This document shows, one piece after another, positions 41,583 to 51,337 of a DNA stretch of 51,337 nt. Where the stretch lies: NCBI RefSeq assembly GCF_024697385.1, contig NZ_JAILFV010000006.1, positions 1 through 51,337 on the forward strand. The letters are read 5' to 3'. The notes under the pieces are model-generated. The model worked only from the letters and a program-made list of their open reading frames with translations, ran no database searches and was not told the DNA's origin. Within the stretch, counting starts at the first letter, position 1. Each line of letters starts with the position of its first letter. This DNA comes from Anaerovibrio sp. GTDB taxonomy: Bacteria; Bacillota; Negativicutes; Selenomonadales; Selenomonadaceae. The position numbers and the translations under genes were made by a program.

Positions 41583-42299
41583 ATGAATGAGCGTGTGACT
41601 GCAGAGCGCAGGAAGCGTTTGGAAGAGCTGGCCGGCCGATTGGGTGTTCACTTTAACAATATCTGTTGGCTGCATCAGGCTCTGACACATACTTCCTATG
41701 CCAATGAGTCTCGCTTTAAGGTAGAACATAATGAACGCTTGGAATTCTTAGGAGATGCGGTGCTGGAGCTTGCTATCAGCACCTATCTTTTTGAGCGTTT
41801 CCCAGAACTTCCTGAGGGAGAGCTTACAAAATCAAGAGCAGCAGTGGTCTGTGAGGCCAGCCTGTCCAGCAGGGCTGCTGAATTAAATCTTGGGGATTAC
41901 CTGTTACTGGGCCATGGAGAGATGTTGTCCGGTGGACGCAGGAGATCATCGATGCTGGAGGATGCCTTTGAGTCGGTAATCGGTGCCATATATATGGATC
42001 AGGGCTGGGAACCGGCTAGGAAATATGTTGTCCGTCAGCTTGAGGAGCATTTGAAGCAGGTTGGAGCCGGTGCGTCAGCCGTAAAGGATTATAAGACAAT
42101 ACTCCAGGAGCTGGTTCAGTGTCACGGTGAGAATAAAATCCGTTATGTGATGCTGGGAGCAACAGGTCCGGACCACGCCAAGATATTTGAATTTGATGTA
42201 AGGCTTAATGATGAAGTTTTAGGAACCGGAACAGGTCCAAGCAAAAAAGCTGCAGAGCAGCAGGCTGCCAAAAAAGCATTGGAAAAATTGAATAAATAA
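41583..42299 (+). CDS. rnc: ribonuclease III
   Basis: HNERLEFLGDAVLELAIS, dsRBD YKTILQELVQ...GTGPSKKAAEQQAAKKAL. Confidence 0.97.
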   Translation: MNERVTAERRKRLEELAGRLGVHFNNICWLHQALTHTSYANESRFKVEHNERLEFLGDAVLELAISTYLFERFPELPEGELTKSRAAVVCEASLSSRAAELNLGDYLLLGHGEMLSGGRRRSSMLEDAFESVIGAIYMDQGWEPARKYVVRQLEEHLKQVGAGASAVKDYKTILQELVQCHGENKIRYVMLGATGPDHAKIFEFDVRLNDEVLGTGTGPSKKAAEQQAAKKALEKLNK

Positions 42300-42302
42300 T
42301 TG

Positions 42303-42334
42303 AAGGACTGTTGCGTTATTTGTAACAGTCCTTT
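42303..42334 (+). terminator. Terminator downstream of rnc
   Basis: AAGGACTGTT GCGTTATTTGT AACAGTCCTTT. Confidence 0.7.
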
Positions 42335-42417
42335 ATTATGTAAGGTGAAGATTTAGTTTTTAAGCATTAAAAGTAAAAAAATAATTTCATGTATCTATTC
42401 ATTATAGGGGGGATAGT

Positions 42418-43227
42418 ATGAAGAAAATTATTTTTCTTGGTACCGGCAATGCCATGGTTACCAAGGTATTTAATACCTGCTTCTTGATTGAACTGCCGGA
42501 CGGGGAGCTTTTCCTTACAGATGCCGGTGGTGGAAACGGGATATTGCGGCAGATGGAGCTGGCAGGTGCTGATTACAATAAAATGCATCACATGTTCATC
42601 ACTCACGCTCATACAGATCATGTCATGGGTGCCGTATGGGTAATCCGGAAGATTTCTTCACTGATAAATAAAAACAAATATGACGGAGTTTTCCATATTT
42701 ATTGTCATGACCTTGTAAAGGACATCCTTCTCAGTATGTGTGAAATGATGCTCAAGGAAAAGGACTATGAAAACATTGGTGAAAATATTATCATTCATCA
42801 GGTATGGGATGGCCAGGTATTAAATCTGGAGCAGATGGAAATTAATGTTTTTGATATATATTCTACCAAGGCCAAGCAATATGGCTATCAGCTGCGTTTT
42901 ACAGATGATGATACCATGCTTACCTGCCTGGGGGATGAGCCTTACAATGACGGTTGTGAGGAATATGCCGAGGGCTCGGACTGGTTGCTCTCAGAGGCTT
43001 TTTGCAAATATAGTGACCGGGACATTTTCAAGCCTTATGAAAAGCATCACAGCACCTGCAAGGAGGCCGCAGAGCTGGCCCAGAAGCTTCATGTGAAGAA
43101 CCTGGTGCTGTATCATACCGAGGACAAAACCATCGATACACGCAAGGAGGCATATGCCTCTGAGGCCAGACAGTATTTTTCAGGAAAGATATTTGTTCCT
43201 GATGATCTTGAGGTTATTGAGCTGTAA
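42418..43227 (+). CDS. MBL-fold metallohydrolase (ribonuclease Z-like)
   Basis: FLGTGNAMVTKVFNTCFLIE, HTHxDH-type motif ITHAHTDHVMG, SEAFC...KHHSTCKEAAELAQKLHVKNLVLYHTED. Confidence 0.9.
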   Translation: MKKIIFLGTGNAMVTKVFNTCFLIELPDGELFLTDAGGGNGILRQMELAGADYNKMHHMFITHAHTDHVMGAVWVIRKISSLINKNKYDGVFHIYCHDLVKDILLSMCEMMLKEKDYENIGENIIIHQVWDGQVLNLEQMEINVFDIYSTKAKQYGYQLRFTDDDTMLTCLGDEPYNDGCEEYAEGSDWLLSEAFCKYSDRDIFKPYEKHHSTCKEAAELAQKLHVKNLVLYHTEDKTIDTRKEAYASEARQYFSGKIFVPDDLEVIEL

Positions 43228-43447
43228 TTTTAATCTGATTTTAAGAAAACATAGCTTAGGTGATTGTATAATGGTAAGGTAAGGCAAATTAGCTATTAAA
43301 ATATTTGTTTTATCAAGGGACAAGGACAATTATTTATAGGGTAATGGGATCTGTTATTTTCCTGGAGAGCAGGATCAGTAGTAATAGTGCAAAGTGTGAG
43401 GGATTTTGTTTTGTGCGTTGCTGACATTACATTAAGGAGGAATAAAT

Positions 43448-44614
43448 TTGTTATCAAAAAGAGGAATTGTAATAGTTGCTGTTGTGGCTATTGCTGCAAT
43501 AATTGGTGGATATATGTTCCTTATGGGACAGATGTCTGGTCAGCGTACCGGCGGTGCTGCACAAGTAAAGGTAATGAATGTTATCCACAGGGATACACCG
43601 CTTACTCTTGAGTATCCTGGTACAGTTAAGGGCAAGGATACTGCCCAGGTTACTGCCAAGGTTTCCGGTACTGTTGTAGAAAAGTATATCAAGGGTGGAG
43701 ATCAGGTTACTGCCGGTCAGGCCTTGTATCGTATAGATTCAAGGACTTATCAGGCTGCATTGCTCAACGCCCAGGCTAATTTAGCCCAGGCCCAGGCCAA
43801 CCTGAACAATGCCAAGGTTGATTTGGTAAGAAATCAGCAGCTCTACGCAGCTCAGGCTGTTTCCGAGCAGGTAGTTACCAACCAGCAGGCACAGGTTAAT
43901 GCCCTGGAAGCCAATGTTTCTGCAATGGAGGCATTAGTTCAGAATGCTCAGCAGAATTTGGATGATACAGTAGTATATGCACCTATGAGCGGCAAGCTGG
44001 CAGTTGATGATGTGGCTGTCGGTACCTTTGCTGCTGCCGGAAGCACACCACTGGTTACCATCGGCACCAGCAATCCTATGATGGTGCAGTTCAGCATCAG
44101 TGAAGCTGAGTATCTCAAATATATTGGCCAGGATGTAGTACCTGGTAATGCACTTCCTAGCAAGAATGTCCGTATAGTCCTCAGTGATGGCAAGGAATAT
44201 CCTGCCCTGGGCAATGTGGTTGGATTAGACCGTGCCATGGATGGCAATACTTCTTCCTTGCTGGTAAAGGCAGAGTTTGACAATCCAAACGGTGTACTCA
44301 TTCCAGGTATGTTTGCCCGTGCCCGTCTTGTTGGCGACACCATAAAGGATGCTTTGCTGGTACCTCAGCGTTCAGTTCAGCAGCTTTTGGGCAAATCCTT
44401 TGTTATTGTTGTGGGTGAAGATAACAAGTCTGTTGTTGTTCCTGTAGAACTCGGACAAAAGGTAGGCAGTTATTATGTTATTACAAGTGGCCTGAAGGGC
44501 AATGAGCAGGTAGTTGTTGAAGGCCTGACAACTCTTACAGAGGGTATGGATATGGAAGTGACAACCGTTTCTGCTGATGATTTGAGCTTTTCGTTTATTG
44601 ACAAGCACGAATAA
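43448..44614 (+). CDS. RND efflux periplasmic adaptor subunit
   Basis: YPGTVKGKDTAQVTAKVSGTVVEKYIKGGDQVTAGQALYRID; Ala/Gln coiled coil; precedes RND permease. Confidence 0.95.
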   Translation: MLSKRGIVIVAVVAIAAIIGGYMFLMGQMSGQRTGGAAQVKVMNVIHRDTPLTLEYPGTVKGKDTAQVTAKVSGTVVEKYIKGGDQVTAGQALYRIDSRTYQAALLNAQANLAQAQANLNNAKVDLVRNQQLYAAQAVSEQVVTNQQAQVNALEANVSAMEALVQNAQQNLDDTVVYAPMSGKLAVDDVAVGTFAAAGSTPLVTIGTSNPMMVQFSISEAEYLKYIGQDVVPGNALPSKNVRIVLSDGKEYPALGNVVGLDRAMDGNTSSLLVKAEFDNPNGVLIPGMFARARLVGDTIKDALLVPQRSVQQLLGKSFVIVVGEDNKSVVVPVELGQKVGSYYVITSGLKGNEQVVVEGLTTLTEGMDMEVTTVSADDLSFSFIDKHE

Positions 44615-44626
44615 GGGGGTAGACAG

Positions 44627-47600
44627 GTGTCTAAATTTTTTATACATAGACCGATATTTGCTATAGTTATATCCCTTATTATTGTTATTGGTGGTCTGAT
44701 TTCTGCTGCGCAGCTTCCTATTGCCCAGTATCCTCAGATTGCACCACCTACGGTAAGGGTTAGTACCACTTATATTGGTGCGAACGCCAAGGTCGTTAAT
44801 GAAACTGTTGCCCAGATTATTGAGCAGCAGGTCAACGGTGTTCAGGGCATGGACTATATGAACTCCAACTCCTCTGACTCCGGTTATTATTCCATGTCTG
44901 TAGTATTCGAGCTGGGTACTGATGGAGATATGGATGCGGTAAAGGTACAGAATGCAGTAGCTGTTGCTAATCCAAGCCTGCCGGAAAGTGTTAAGTCAGT
45001 AGGTGTTGTTACTGCCAAGTCCTCTGAGAACATGGCATTGATGGCAGCGGTTGTTTCACCAAATGGTACCTATGATAGCACATGGATTAAAAATTATGCA
45101 GATATCTATTTGATAGATAAAATCAAGCGTGTTGAAGGTGTAGGTTCCGTACAGGCCTTCGGCGCTAACTATGCCCTGCGTATCTGGTTGAATCCTGATA
45201 GACTGGCAGAGCTTGATATGACCGCAGGAGATGTGGCAGCTGCCATTCAGGAGCAAAACCTTCAGGCACCGGCAGGTACCGTGGGTGCGTTGCCTATTTC
45301 CAATCAGCAGGAGAAACAGCTCACCGGTAAGATTGATGGTCGACTTGTTACACCTGAACAGTTTGGTAATATCGTAATCAGGACCAACGCCAATGGTACC
45401 ATGGTACGAATCAAGGATGTTGCCAGGGTGGAAAATGGTGCTGAGCAGTATGCAGTATTTGCTGATATGAATGGCAACAAGAACACTGTGGCATTTGGTA
45501 TTCAGCTCACAGAAAGTGCCAATACCATGACTACAGTTGCCGAATGTCGTAAGATTTTAGCCGATGTAGAGAAGGATTTCCCACCGGATCTTACCTTGAA
45601 TTATATCGTTGATACCACTGATTACATCAGTACCTCCATCAAAGAGGTTGTTAATACCTTCTTTGAGGCACTGATGCTGGTAGTACTGGTTGTATTCTTA
45701 TTCCTGCAGAGCTGGCGTGCTACGTTGATTCCATTGCTGGCCGTTCCGGTTTCCCTGGTAGGAACATTTATCGCCTTTATAATCCTGAATTTCTCAATAA
45801 ATACCCTGACCCTTTTCGCCATGGTATTGGCCATAGGTCTGGTAGTAGATGATGCCATAGTTGTTATCGAGAATGTAGAGCATCATATGAGTACAGGACT
45901 TACCCCTATAGACGCCACAGAGCGTGCCATGGATGAGGTACAGGGGCCTGTTGTGGCCATAGCCTTCGTTTTGGCAGCAGTATTTATTCCTGTAGCTTTC
46001 CTGGGTGGTATGATGGGTGTACTGTACCGACAGTTTGCCCTTACCATAGCCATATCAATGGCCCTTTCTGCTTTCGTGGCCCTTACCCTTACTCCGGCCC
46101 TGTGTGCAACTCTTTTGAAGCCGGTAGATAAGGACAAAAAGGAAGACAAGAGCCTTTTGGGCAGATTCTTTACTAAATTCAATGACAAATTTGATTCCAT
46201 GCGAATCAGTTATCAGGGCGTTGTTGGCTGGTTTATCGGAAATGCCCGGTATGCCGTTATCCTGACGGTTATCGTTACCGGCCTTACAGGATTGTTGTAC
46301 AAGATTGTACCAAGTACCTTCGTTCCTGATGAAGACCAGGGATATTATGCAGTATCAGTATCCCTTCCTGAAGGTACCTCCATCAACAATACCGTTACTA
46401 CAATGGATAAGGTATCCAGTGGTATCAAGACCATTGATGGCGTAAAGAATGTTATGGCCATCACCGGCTTTGATATTTTCTCCTTCGGTAGTAAGCCTAA
46501 TGCCGGTACTATGTTTGTAGGCCTGGATAATTGGGATGACCGTAAATCATTGGAAAAATCCCTTAATGCACTTCTGGGCAAAACCTTTGCTGTAGGTGGC
46601 CAGGTAGCACCAGAAGCCCAGGTTATAGCCTTTAATATGCCTGCATTGCCAGGTCTTGGTAATGTCGGTGGTTGGCAGATGGAGCTGCAGGATTTGGCCG
46701 GTCATTCAGATGAAGAACTGAATGAAACTGCCCAGAAAATCGTAGCAGCTGCAAATCAGCGCCCTGAACTCCAGGGTGTCCGGTCCACCTTCAAGATTAA
46801 TTCTCCGATAGTTAAGTACGATGTTGACCGTGATAAAGCCAAGAGCCTTGGTGTCCAGATGTCTGATATCTTTACCACTATGCAGGTATTCTATGGCGGA
46901 ACTCAGGTAAATGACTTTAATGAATTTGGCCGTACCTACAAGGTAGTATTGCAGGCTGATCAGAATTACCGTACTGCCTCTGATGACATGCGGTTCATGT
47001 TTGTTCGCAATGCTGCTGGTGAAATGATTCCTCTGGAATCCCTGCTGACTCCAAAACTCAGTACAGCACCTTCCATTGTTCACCGCTTCAATGCAGCCAA
47101 TGCCGTATCCATCCAGGGTAATGCAGCCAGTGGGTATTCTTCAGGACAGGCAATTGCCGCCATGGAAGAAATCGTTAAGGAAGTTGCACCTGCCGGTTAC
47201 AATGTAGAGTGGTCAGGTCAGGCCCGTGAGGAAATCAAGAGCGGAAGCTCCACCAGTACCGTATTGGCCTTGGCCCTGGTATTCGTATTCCTCTGCCTGG
47301 CAGCTCTTTACGAGAGCTGGAGCGTACCGTTTGCGGTACTGATGGCTGTGCCTGTAGGTATATTTGGCGCCCTGTTCTCCGAGCTATTTATGAGCCTTGT
47401 GGAGACATTGACTGTTGGACCTAACCCTGGTCTCCAGAACAGTGTATACATGCAGATCGGTGTCATAATGCTGATAGGACTTTCGGCGAAGAATGCAATA
47501 CTGATTGTAGAGTTTGCCAAGGCCCGTACAGACGCCGGCATGAATCCTTTGAAGGCTGCCATAGAGGCAGCAGGCCTCCGTCTCAGACCAATATTGATGA

Positions 47601-47821
47601 CATCCTTTGCCTTTATCATCGGCTGCTTGCCTTTGGTCAGTGCCAGTGGTGCCGGTGCTGCGGCCCGTAATGGTATGGGTGTTGCAGTAGTTGGTGGTAT
47701 GCTCTTTGCAACCTTTATCGGTATCTTCATTATTCCGGCCTTCTACATCATAACCGTAAGGTTCTCTGACATGATTGGCCTGAAGAAGGAGAAAAAAGGT
47801 CACGACAAGATGTATATCTGA
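44627..47821 (+). CDS. RND efflux transporter permease (HAE1/AcrB-like)
   Basis: FFIHRPIFAIVISLIIVIGGLISAAQLPIAQYPQIAPPTV; VVDDAIVVIENVEHHM; 1064 aa. Confidence 0.97.
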   Translation: MSKFFIHRPIFAIVISLIIVIGGLISAAQLPIAQYPQIAPPTVRVSTTYIGANAKVVNETVAQIIEQQVNGVQGMDYMNSNSSDSGYYSMSVVFELGTDGDMDAVKVQNAVAVANPSLPESVKSVGVVTAKSSENMALMAAVVSPNGTYDSTWIKNYADIYLIDKIKRVEGVGSVQAFGANYALRIWLNPDRLAELDMTAGDVAAAIQEQNLQAPAGTVGALPISNQQEKQLTGKIDGRLVTPEQFGNIVIRTNANGTMVRIKDVARVENGAEQYAVFADMNGNKNTVAFGIQLTESANTMTTVAECRKILADVEKDFPPDLTLNYIVDTTDYISTSIKEVVNTFFEALMLVVLVVFLFLQSWRATLIPLLAVPVSLVGTFIAFIILNFSINTLTLFAMVLAIGLVVDDAIVVIENVEHHMSTGLTPIDATERAMDEVQGPVVAIAFVLAAVFIPVAFLGGMMGVLYRQFALTIAISMALSAFVALTLTPALCATLLKPVDKDKKEDKSLLGRFFTKFNDKFDSMRISYQGVVGWFIGNARYAVILTVIVTGLTGLLYKIVPSTFVPDEDQGYYAVSVSLPEGTSINNTVTTMDKVSSGIKTIDGVKNVMAITGFDIFSFGSKPNAGTMFVGLDNWDDRKSLEKSLNALLGKTFAVGGQVAPEAQVIAFNMPALPGLGNVGGWQMELQDLAGHSDEELNETAQKIVAAANQRPELQGVRSTFKINSPIVKYDVDRDKAKSLGVQMSDIFTTMQVFYGGTQVNDFNEFGRTYKVVLQADQNYRTASDDMRFMFVRNAAGEMIPLESLLTPKLSTAPSIVHRFNAANAVSIQGNAASGYSSGQAIAAMEEIVKEVAPAGYNVEWSGQAREEIKSGSSTSTVLALALVFVFLCLAALYESWSVPFAVLMAVPVGIFGALFSELFMSLVETLTVGPNPGLQNSVYMQIGVIMLIGLSAKNAILIVEFAKARTDAGMNPLKAAIEAAGLRLRPILMTSFAFIIGCLPLVSASGAGAAARNGMGVAVVGGMLFATFIGIFIIPAFYIITVRFSDMIGLKKEKKGHDKMYI

Positions 47822-47845
47822 TAGAAATTATGATTTAGATTAATT

Positions 47846-47881
47846 AAATGAAGCTATTTATCTAAATAGCTTCATTTTTTT
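47846..47881 (+). terminator. Rho-independent terminator downstream of RND permease
   Basis: AAATGAAGCTATTTA TC TAAATAGCTTCATTTTTTT, perfect 15-bp stem. Confidence 0.92.
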
Positions 47882-47922
47882 ATCTTAATATAGTATAATA
47901 CATATAAAAATAAACATCTAAA

Positions 47923-48095
47923 GTTATAACTCGGTGTAAGATTTCCTCTTCCTCTATAGGTGGGGGGGACAATCTTTAACAGGTGGTGAGTATATCTCCC
48001 GCCTCGCGCGACGCAAGGCGAGTGCCCTCGTTGAAACGCTAATAGGAGTATTTTTCTTAATAAATGAAGAAAAAATTTGAACAATGGCGTTATAA
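47923..48095 (+). repeat. Intergenic structured repeat, copy E (long form, first of tandem pair)
   Basis: GTTATAACTCGG...TTTAACAGGTGGTGAGTATATCTCCCGCCTCGCGCGACGCAAGGCGAGTGCCCTCGTTGAAACGCTAATAGGAG...TTTGAACAATGGCGTTATAA. Confidence 0.95.
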
Positions 48096-48259
48096 CGAGG
48101 CAAAAGATGTCCTCTTCCTCTATAGGTGGGGGGACAATCTTTAACAGGTGGTGCGTATATCTCCCACCTCGTGCGACGCAAGGCGAGTGCCCTCGTTGAA
48201 ACGCTAATAGGAGTATTTTTCTTCATAAATAAAGAAAAATTTGAACAATGGCGTTATAA
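48089..48259 (+). repeat. Intergenic structured repeat, copy F (long form, second of tandem pair)
   Basis: Shares junction GTTATAA (48089-48095) with copy E; junctions spaced 166 and 164 nt. Confidence 0.95.
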
Positions 48260-48271
48260 GAACAGGTGTTG
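48260..48271. promoter_or_regulatory. Candidate LexA/DinR (SOS) box of recA
   Basis: GAACAGGTGTTG fits the core of CGAACRNRYGTTYC except the Y before the last C; overlaps recA -35. Confidence 0.5.
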
Positions 48272-48297
48272 TAATTAAAACCTTTGTTTGGTATAAT
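48269..48297 (+). promoter_or_regulatory. recA promoter
   Basis: TTGTAA - 17 nt - TATAAT. Confidence 0.65.
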
Positions 48298-48371
48298 ACA
48301 TAACGGTGATATTAGATTACGGAGTAAAATCAGAATAAAAATAATTTCTCATAGAAGGGAGTTTATTGTTA

Positions 48372-49415
48372 ATGGAGAAAGAAGAAGCGTTAAAAAGTGC
48401 CCTTAAGCAGATAGAAAAGGATTACGGTAAGGGGGCCATTATGCGCCTTGGCGATGCTGCCAACGATATGAATGTGGAGGTTATTCCTACAGGTATATTG
48501 CCTCTGGATATTGCCTTGGGCGTTGGTGGTATTCCCCGTGGACGAATCATAGAGATTTATGGCCCGGAATCCTCTGGTAAGACTACAGTTACCCTGCATA
48601 TGATAGCTGAGGCCCAGAAGAACGGCGGTATTGCAGCATTTATAGATGCTGAGCATGCCCTGGACCCGGTATATGCCAAGAAATTAGGCGTGGATATTGA
48701 TAACCTGCTTATTTCACAGCCGGATACAGGGGAGCAGGCCCTGGAAATTGCTGAGGCACTGGTAAGAAGTGGTGCCATTGATATTATTGTCGTTGATTCC
48801 GTTGCAGCTCTCGTACCAAAGGCTGAAATCGAGGGTGAGATGGGTGATGCCCATGTGGGTCTTCTGGCCCGCCTTATGAGTCAGGCCATGCGCAAGCTCA
48901 CAGGTGTTATCAGTAAGTCCCGTACAACAGCCATATTCATCAACCAGATTCGTGAGAAGGTCGGCGTGATGTATGGCAATCCTGAAACCACCACCGGTGG
49001 CCGGGCTCTGAAATTCTATGCCTCTGTCCGTCTGGATGTGCGCAAATACGATACCGTGAAGCAGGGGACCAATATTCTCGGTAACAGGACCCGTGTCAAG
49101 GTGGTCAAGAACAAGGTAGCACCACCATTCAAGACTGCTGAGTTCGATATTATGTATGGTGAAGGTGTATCCCGTGAAAGCAGCCTCATCGATATAGCCT
49201 CTGATCTGGAGATACTCCAGAAGAGCGGGTCATGGTATTCCTATAATGGCAGTCGTCTTGGACAGGGCAAGGATACCATCAAGGAAATTCTCCGCAAGCA
49301 GCCTGAGCTTTGCGCAGAAATTGAAGGCAAGGTTCATGAGATGCTCAAGGACGATGAGGTCATGCAGCGCCTGACATCACCATCCAAGAAGACAAAGGCC
49401 GGCAGTGATGACTGA
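48372..49415 (+). CDS. recA: recombinase RecA
   Basis: [43 protein letters not shown]; likely start 48372. Confidence 0.98.
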   Translation: MEKEEALKSALKQIEKDYGKGAIMRLGDAANDMNVEVIPTGILPLDIALGVGGIPRGRIIEIYGPESSGKTTVTLHMIAEAQKNGGIAAFIDAEHALDPVYAKKLGVDIDNLLISQPDTGEQALEIAEALVRSGAIDIIVVDSVAALVPKAEIEGEMGDAHVGLLARLMSQAMRKLTGVISKSRTTAIFINQIREKVGVMYGNPETTTGGRALKFYASVRLDVRKYDTVKQGTNILGNRTRVKVVKNKVAPPFKTAEFDIMYGEGVSRESSLIDIASDLEILQKSGSWYSYNGSRLGQGKDTIKEILRKQPELCAEIEGKVHEMLKDDEVMQRLTSPSKKTKAGSDD

Positions 49416-49905
49416 TAAGGAATCCGCCAGACCGGCCAGGGGGAAGTCCAGCCCCAGGCCTTCCGCCAAGGCCAAGGCCGTTGATCTTTTATCCCGCAGT
49501 GATCAGAGCGTACGCCTGCTGTCCACCAAGCTGGCCAGGAAGCAATACAGCGAGGAAGAAATCCAGGAAGCGGTCCAATGGCTTCAGGAGAAGCACTATA
49601 TAGATGATGAAGCCGGCTGTAGGAGGCGCTTTGATTATCTCTATAATTCCTCCAGTTACAGCGTAAAGCAGATATGTGCCAAGCTGATGCAGAAGGGGTA
49701 TGACAGCAGTCTGGTGCAGGACTGCGTTCCGGATGATATATATGAACGGGAATTTCAAAAGGCCATTAAGGTGCTTACAGGCAAATTCAAGGGGAATGCA
49801 TCCTTTCAGAAAATGATGCAGTACCTTTATCAAAAGGGATTTTCCTACGATGCTGCCCGAAATGCCGTAGAACATTTCATGGCAGAATTTTCCGTTGAAC
49901 AGTAA
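49405..49905 (+). CDS. recX: regulatory protein RecX
   Basis: [44 protein letters not shown]; follows and overlaps recA. Confidence 0.92.
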   Translation: MMTDKESARPARGKSSPRPSAKAKAVDLLSRSDQSVRLLSTKLARKQYSEEEIQEAVQWLQEKHYIDDEAGCRRRFDYLYNSSSYSVKQICAKLMQKGYDSSLVQDCVPDDIYEREFQKAIKVLTGKFKGNASFQKMMQYLYQKGFSYDAARNAVEHFMAEFSVEQ

Positions 49906-49920
49906 ATTGAACAGTAATCA

Positions 49921-49995
49921 AAAAGGAACTGTTGATTACCTGTGTGATTTTCCGGGGGAGCCCCTGGGGTCATAGTGGTAATGGCAGTTCCTTTT
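49921..49995 (+). terminator. Large structured terminator-like hairpin between recX and guaA
   Basis: AAAAGGAACTG/CAGTTCCTTTT outer stem, ATTACC/GGTAAT inner stem, GGGG..CCCC apical. Confidence 0.6.
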
Positions 49996-50053
49996 CATAA
50001 TTATTGGGTTATGTTATAATGTTTTAGACAAAAACTTAAGGAGGATAAAGCTC

Positions 50054-51337
50054 TTGGCAAATGAAATGATACTGGTATTGGATTTTGGTGGTCAGTACAA
50101 CCAGCTGATTGCCCGTCGTGTCCGTGAGTGCAATGTATACTGTGAGGTGCATCCTAATACCCTGAGTATGGAAAAAATCAGGGAAATGAATCCAAAGGGG
50201 ATTATTTTCACAGGCGGACCAAACAGCGTATACAAGCCTGAATCTGCTACTATCAGCACGGAGATTTTTGAATTAGGGGTGCCGGTTCTTGGAATTTGCT
50301 ATGGGTCACAATTGATTGCCCATCTCCTGGGCGGGAAGGTGGATACTGCTCCTGTCAGTGAATATGGTAAAACCGAGGTGTCAATCAAGAGCGCAGACTC
50401 CAAGCTCTTTGACGGTGTATCCGAAAAAACCGTTTGCTGGATGAGCCATACCGATTATATCGCCAAGGCTCCTGAGGGCTTTGCCGTTACAGCAGATACT
50501 CCTGTATGCCCTGTGGCCGGTATGGAGGATGAATCCCGTGGCATTTATGCCGTACAGTTCCATCCTGAGGTCCTGCATACCGTAGAGGGCTCCAAAATGC
50601 TAAGCAATTTCGTTTACAAGGTATGTCAGTGTGCCGGAGATTGGCGGATGGATTCCTTTGTAAACACTACCATCCAACAGCTCAAGGAAAAAATCGGCAA
50701 TGGAAAGGCCCTTTGTGCCCTTTCAGGCGGTGTGGATTCTTCAGTGGCAGCTGTGTTGATGTCCAAGGCTATTGGCAGGCAGCTGACCTGCGTATTTGTT
50801 GACCACGGTCTTTTGCGCAAGGACGAAGGCGATCAGGTAGAGGCTGTATTCGGTCCTGATGGTCCATATGACCTGAATTTTATCAGGGTCAATGCCCAGG
50901 AGCGTTTTTATGAAAAGCTCAAGGGAGTAACAGAGCCTGAGGCCAAGCGCAAGATAATCGGTGAGGAGTTTATCCGGGTGTTTGAAGAAGAAGCCAAGAA
51001 AATCGGTGCCGTGGACTTCCTGGTACAGGGTACCATTTATCCTGATGTTATTGAGAGCGGTCTTGGCAAATCAGCAGTAATCAAGTCCCATCATAATGTA
51101 GGTGGCTTGCCGGATTATGTGGATTTTAAGGAAATTGTGGAACCACTGAGGCTTCTTTTCAAGGATGAAGTACGAAAGGCCGGTCGGGAGCTGGAGATTC
51201 CTGAATATCTGGTAAACCGCCAGCCGTTCCCGGGTCCTGGATTAGGTATCCGCATTATCGGCGAGGTTACGGCAGAAAAGGTGAAAATTGTCCAGGAAGC
51301 CGATGCAATTTACCGTGAGGAGATTGCCAAGGCAGGA
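50054..51337 (+). CDS. guaA: GMP synthase (glutamine-hydrolysing), truncated at window end
   Basis: TTG start after [77 protein letters not shown]; open to window edge. Confidence 0.96.
   Translation, partial: MANEMILVLDFGGQYNQLIARRVRECNVYCEVHPNTLSMEKIREMNPKGIIFTGGPNSVYKPESATISTEIFELGVPVLGICYGSQLIAHLLGGKVDTAPVSEYGKTEVSIKSADSKLFDGVSEKTVCWMSHTDYIAKAPEGFAVTADTPVCPVAGMEDESRGIYAVQFHPEVLHTVEGSKMLSNFVYKVCQCAGDWRMDSFVNTTIQQLKEKIGNGKALCALSGGVDSSVAAVLMSKAIGRQLTCVFVDHGLLRKDEGDQVEAVFGPDGPYDLNFIRVNAQERFYEKLKGVTEPEAKRKIIGEEFIRVFEEEAKKIGAVDFLVQGTIYPDVIESGLGKSAVIKSHHNVGGLPDYVDFKEIVEPLRLLFKDEVRKAGRELEIPEYLVNRQPFPGPGLGIRIIGEVTAEKVKIVQEADAIYREEIAKAG

Noticed and set aside
47954-48226. 90-aa minus-strand ORF with internal duplication (TPISVSTRALALRRTRWEIYAPPVKDCPPTYRGRG)
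   Set aside because: The duplication is just translation of the tandem DNA repeats E and F; not a repeat protein.
47923-48259. Tandem repeats considered as a CRISPR array
   Set aside because: Whole 164-166 nt units are conserved with only short shared junctions; no unique spacers and no cas genes.

Overview
The window is 51.3 kb of mostly housekeeping chromosome. Gene content and order (mreBCD-mrdA-minCDE-rodA, rpsB/tsf/pyrH/frr, uppS-cdsA-dxr-rseP-ispG-proS, fapR-plsX-fab genes-acpP-fabF-rnc, recA-recX, guaA) together with an RND efflux pair suggest a diderm Firmicute, probably Negativicutes; this is an inference without database support. About 50 CDSs are supported. Three are absent from the supplied ORF track: rpmF (59 aa), a 58-aa Phd/YefM-like antitoxin, and the truncated guaA. 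No tRNA, rRNA, CRISPR array, prophage or transposase was recognised. The most unusual signal lies between genes: a family of roughly 145-170 bp repeats with at least five clear copies (one tandem pair, one copy inverted), one more degenerate copy and one tentative copy. They share a multi-hairpin architecture with compensatory base changes between copies and a GGCGTTATAA junction motif. Candidate regulatory sites include a FapR operator/promoter before fapR, a LexA-like box at the recA promoter touching a repeat copy, and a perfect 9+9 bp inverted repeat over the -35 of a consensus promoter before yceD-rpmF. All homology calls are from reading sequence; no searches were run.
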